This document shows positions 5,561 to 6,390 of a stretch of DNA of 6,390 bases, one piece after another. Source of the stretch: Deltaproteobacteria bacterium (GTDB lineage: Bacteria; Desulfobacterota; Dissulfuribacteria; Dissulfuribacterales; QOAL01); NCBI GenBank assembly GCA_015486425.1, contig WFRQ01000124.1, positions 1-6,390 on the forward strand, given 5' to 3'. Under the pieces are notes generated by a model that was not told where the DNA came from, ran no database searches, and was given only the letters and a program-made list of their open reading frames with translations. A program made the translations under genes and the position numbers. Numbering within the stretch: position 1 is the stretch's first letter; every line of letters starts with the position of its first letter.

Positions 5561-6390
5561 GTGTCAGAACAGGAAGGAAAACAGGTAAACAGAGAGCAGG
5601 GACAGGACCTGAAACAGGAAAATCTGCCTGAGGATGGGTCTGAAATCCAGCCGGATATACAGGAACCGGATATCCAGGAATCAGACGTGCCTTCAGGCAT
5701 TGATGGCCAGAGTGAGCCGAAGAGTCCTGTGGATAGTGCGGCGGACCTCTCTGATGAGCTTGACGGTTTCCTTGACGACAGTGATGATTTTCAGGAGATA
5801 GACCTCTTTGATGAAGGGCTTTTAGATGACTTAGATGCAGATGCAGGAAAAGAATCCGGGGAGAGCCAGGATGTCTCTGATCAGGAAGTAGCTGGTCCTG
5901 AGGTGCCTGGAGTGGCAGAGTCAGGTTCAAAAGAGCTGGAACGGTCGGAAACATCACCTTCACTGTCTGAAGCCGTACCTGAAGGAACCACTCTCGAGGC
6001 GGGACATGGTCTTGCTGCTGACACATCTGAGGATACTTCGGAGCATGACCTTGCATCTGAAATAGCAGCGGATATCGCTGCTGATATCCAGGAGGATGTC
6101 AAGAAAGATATTATTCAGGATACGGCTCAGCCTGATACAGGTTCTGCTTCTGAATCTGAACCTGCTGAGGCAGAAGGTCAGCAGACTGATATTGAGATTG
6201 ACTCAATTTCACCTGACGAATCGGCTCCTGACAAATCAGTTTCACCTGACACCCTTTCTGAAGAGCCTCTGCCAACGGCCACTGAACCAGAGGAAGAAAA
6301 TATTCCAGACCTGAGTGGTGCACCAGAGCCTGGGCCTGAAATAGAGCTTAAGCCTCTGGAGCCTTCGCCTTCTGAACCCGAATCACAAGA
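5561..6390 (+). CDS. Highly acidic, low-complexity protein, N-terminal part (3'-truncated by window end)
   Basis: The frame begins at GTG 5561 and is open to the last base (276 codons). An in-frame TAA at 5549-5551 excludes an earlier start, and GGGGG (5544-5548) lies 12 nt upstream, a rather long spacing. The visible protein has about 82 Asp/Glu against 11 Lys/Arg, no Cys, Trp or Tyr, and only three Phe. It is rich in Ser, Pro, Gln and Ala, so it should be intrinsically disordered and cytosolic. Three stretches stand out: a short repeat PDIQEPDIQES (31-41), a more hydrophobic acidic block SDELDGFLDDSDDFQEIDLF (64-83), which could be a docking motif, and an alanine-rich helical piece ASEIAADIAADIQEDV (165-180). 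The codon positions look truly coding (no stop in 830 bp, neighbour-like ATA/CCT/GAA use). Proteins of this kind often carry folded domains C-terminally, outside the window, so the function is unknown. Confidence 0.8.
   Translation, partial: MSEQEGKQVNREQGQDLKQENLPEDGSEIQPDIQEPDIQESDVPSGIDGQSEPKSPVDSAADLSDELDGFLDDSDDFQEIDLFDEGLLDDLDADAGKESGESQDVSDQEVAGPEVPGVAESGSKELERSETSPSLSEAVPEGTTLEAGHGLAADTSEDTSEHDLASEIAADIAADIQEDVKKDIIQDTAQPDTGSASESEPAEAEGQQTDIEIDSISPDESAPDKSVSPDTLSEEPLPTATEPEEENIPDLSGAPEPGPEIELKPLEPSPSEPESQ

Overview
The window looks like a chromosomal segment from an anaerobic bacterium, most likely of the Desulfobacterota or Nitrospirota type. This is an inference from an iron-sulfur/flavin electron-transfer operon of the kind common in sulfate reducers and relatives, from moderate GC, and from frequent use of ATA (Ile) and AGG (Arg) codons. 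No marker gene fixes the taxonomy.

Positions 2-2772 hold a tight rightward redox operon. It contains the 3' part of a two-cluster [4Fe-4S] protein (sulfhydrogenase beta / FlxB-like), a complete FAD/NAD(P)-binding, [2Fe-2S]-carrying reductase subunit (sulfhydrogenase gamma / FlxA-like), and an FMN-dependent nitronate monooxygenase-family protein that starts 3 nt later. The first two genes would form an electron path NAD(P)H - FAD - [2Fe-2S] - [4Fe-4S] feeding a catalytic or Hdr-like partner expected to lie upstream of the window. The operon ends in an intrinsic hairpin whose 3' arm contains the stop codon of the third gene.

Positions 2801-2985 hold a non-coding element of about 180 bp with 21-bp imperfect terminal inverted repeats. 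Its whole interior is an imperfect palindrome centred near 2893. Converging on it from the right (3002-3904, minus strand) is an outer-membrane-type lipoprotein gene, about 300 aa, with a fold pattern resembling the CsgG/LpoB/TolB-N group. It has a strong GGAGG ribosome binding site, which moves its start to 3904, and a plausible sigma-70 promoter.

Positions 3905-4493 are AT-rich and non-coding. They contain a second, unrelated palindromic element (4326-4434) with 15-bp terminal inverted repeats, bracketed by an 8-9 bp direct repeat that looks like a target-site duplication. It sits about 60 bp upstream of a gene for a 245-aa helical cytosolic protein of unknown function (4494-5231).

Positions 5232-5560 form a repeat-rich spacer: two tandem REP-like hairpins, four 7-bp tandem units, and a small palindrome just before the next gene. 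At 5561 a GTG codon opens a reading frame that runs off the window end and encodes an extremely acidic, low-complexity, probably disordered segment (about 30 % Asp+Glu over 276 residues). Its folded domains, if any, lie outside the window.

I see no tRNA, rRNA, CRISPR array, transposase or known defence gene. The most unusual content is the density of short palindromic elements, three groups in 2.6 kb, and the unassigned pair formed by the 245-aa protein and the acidic protein.
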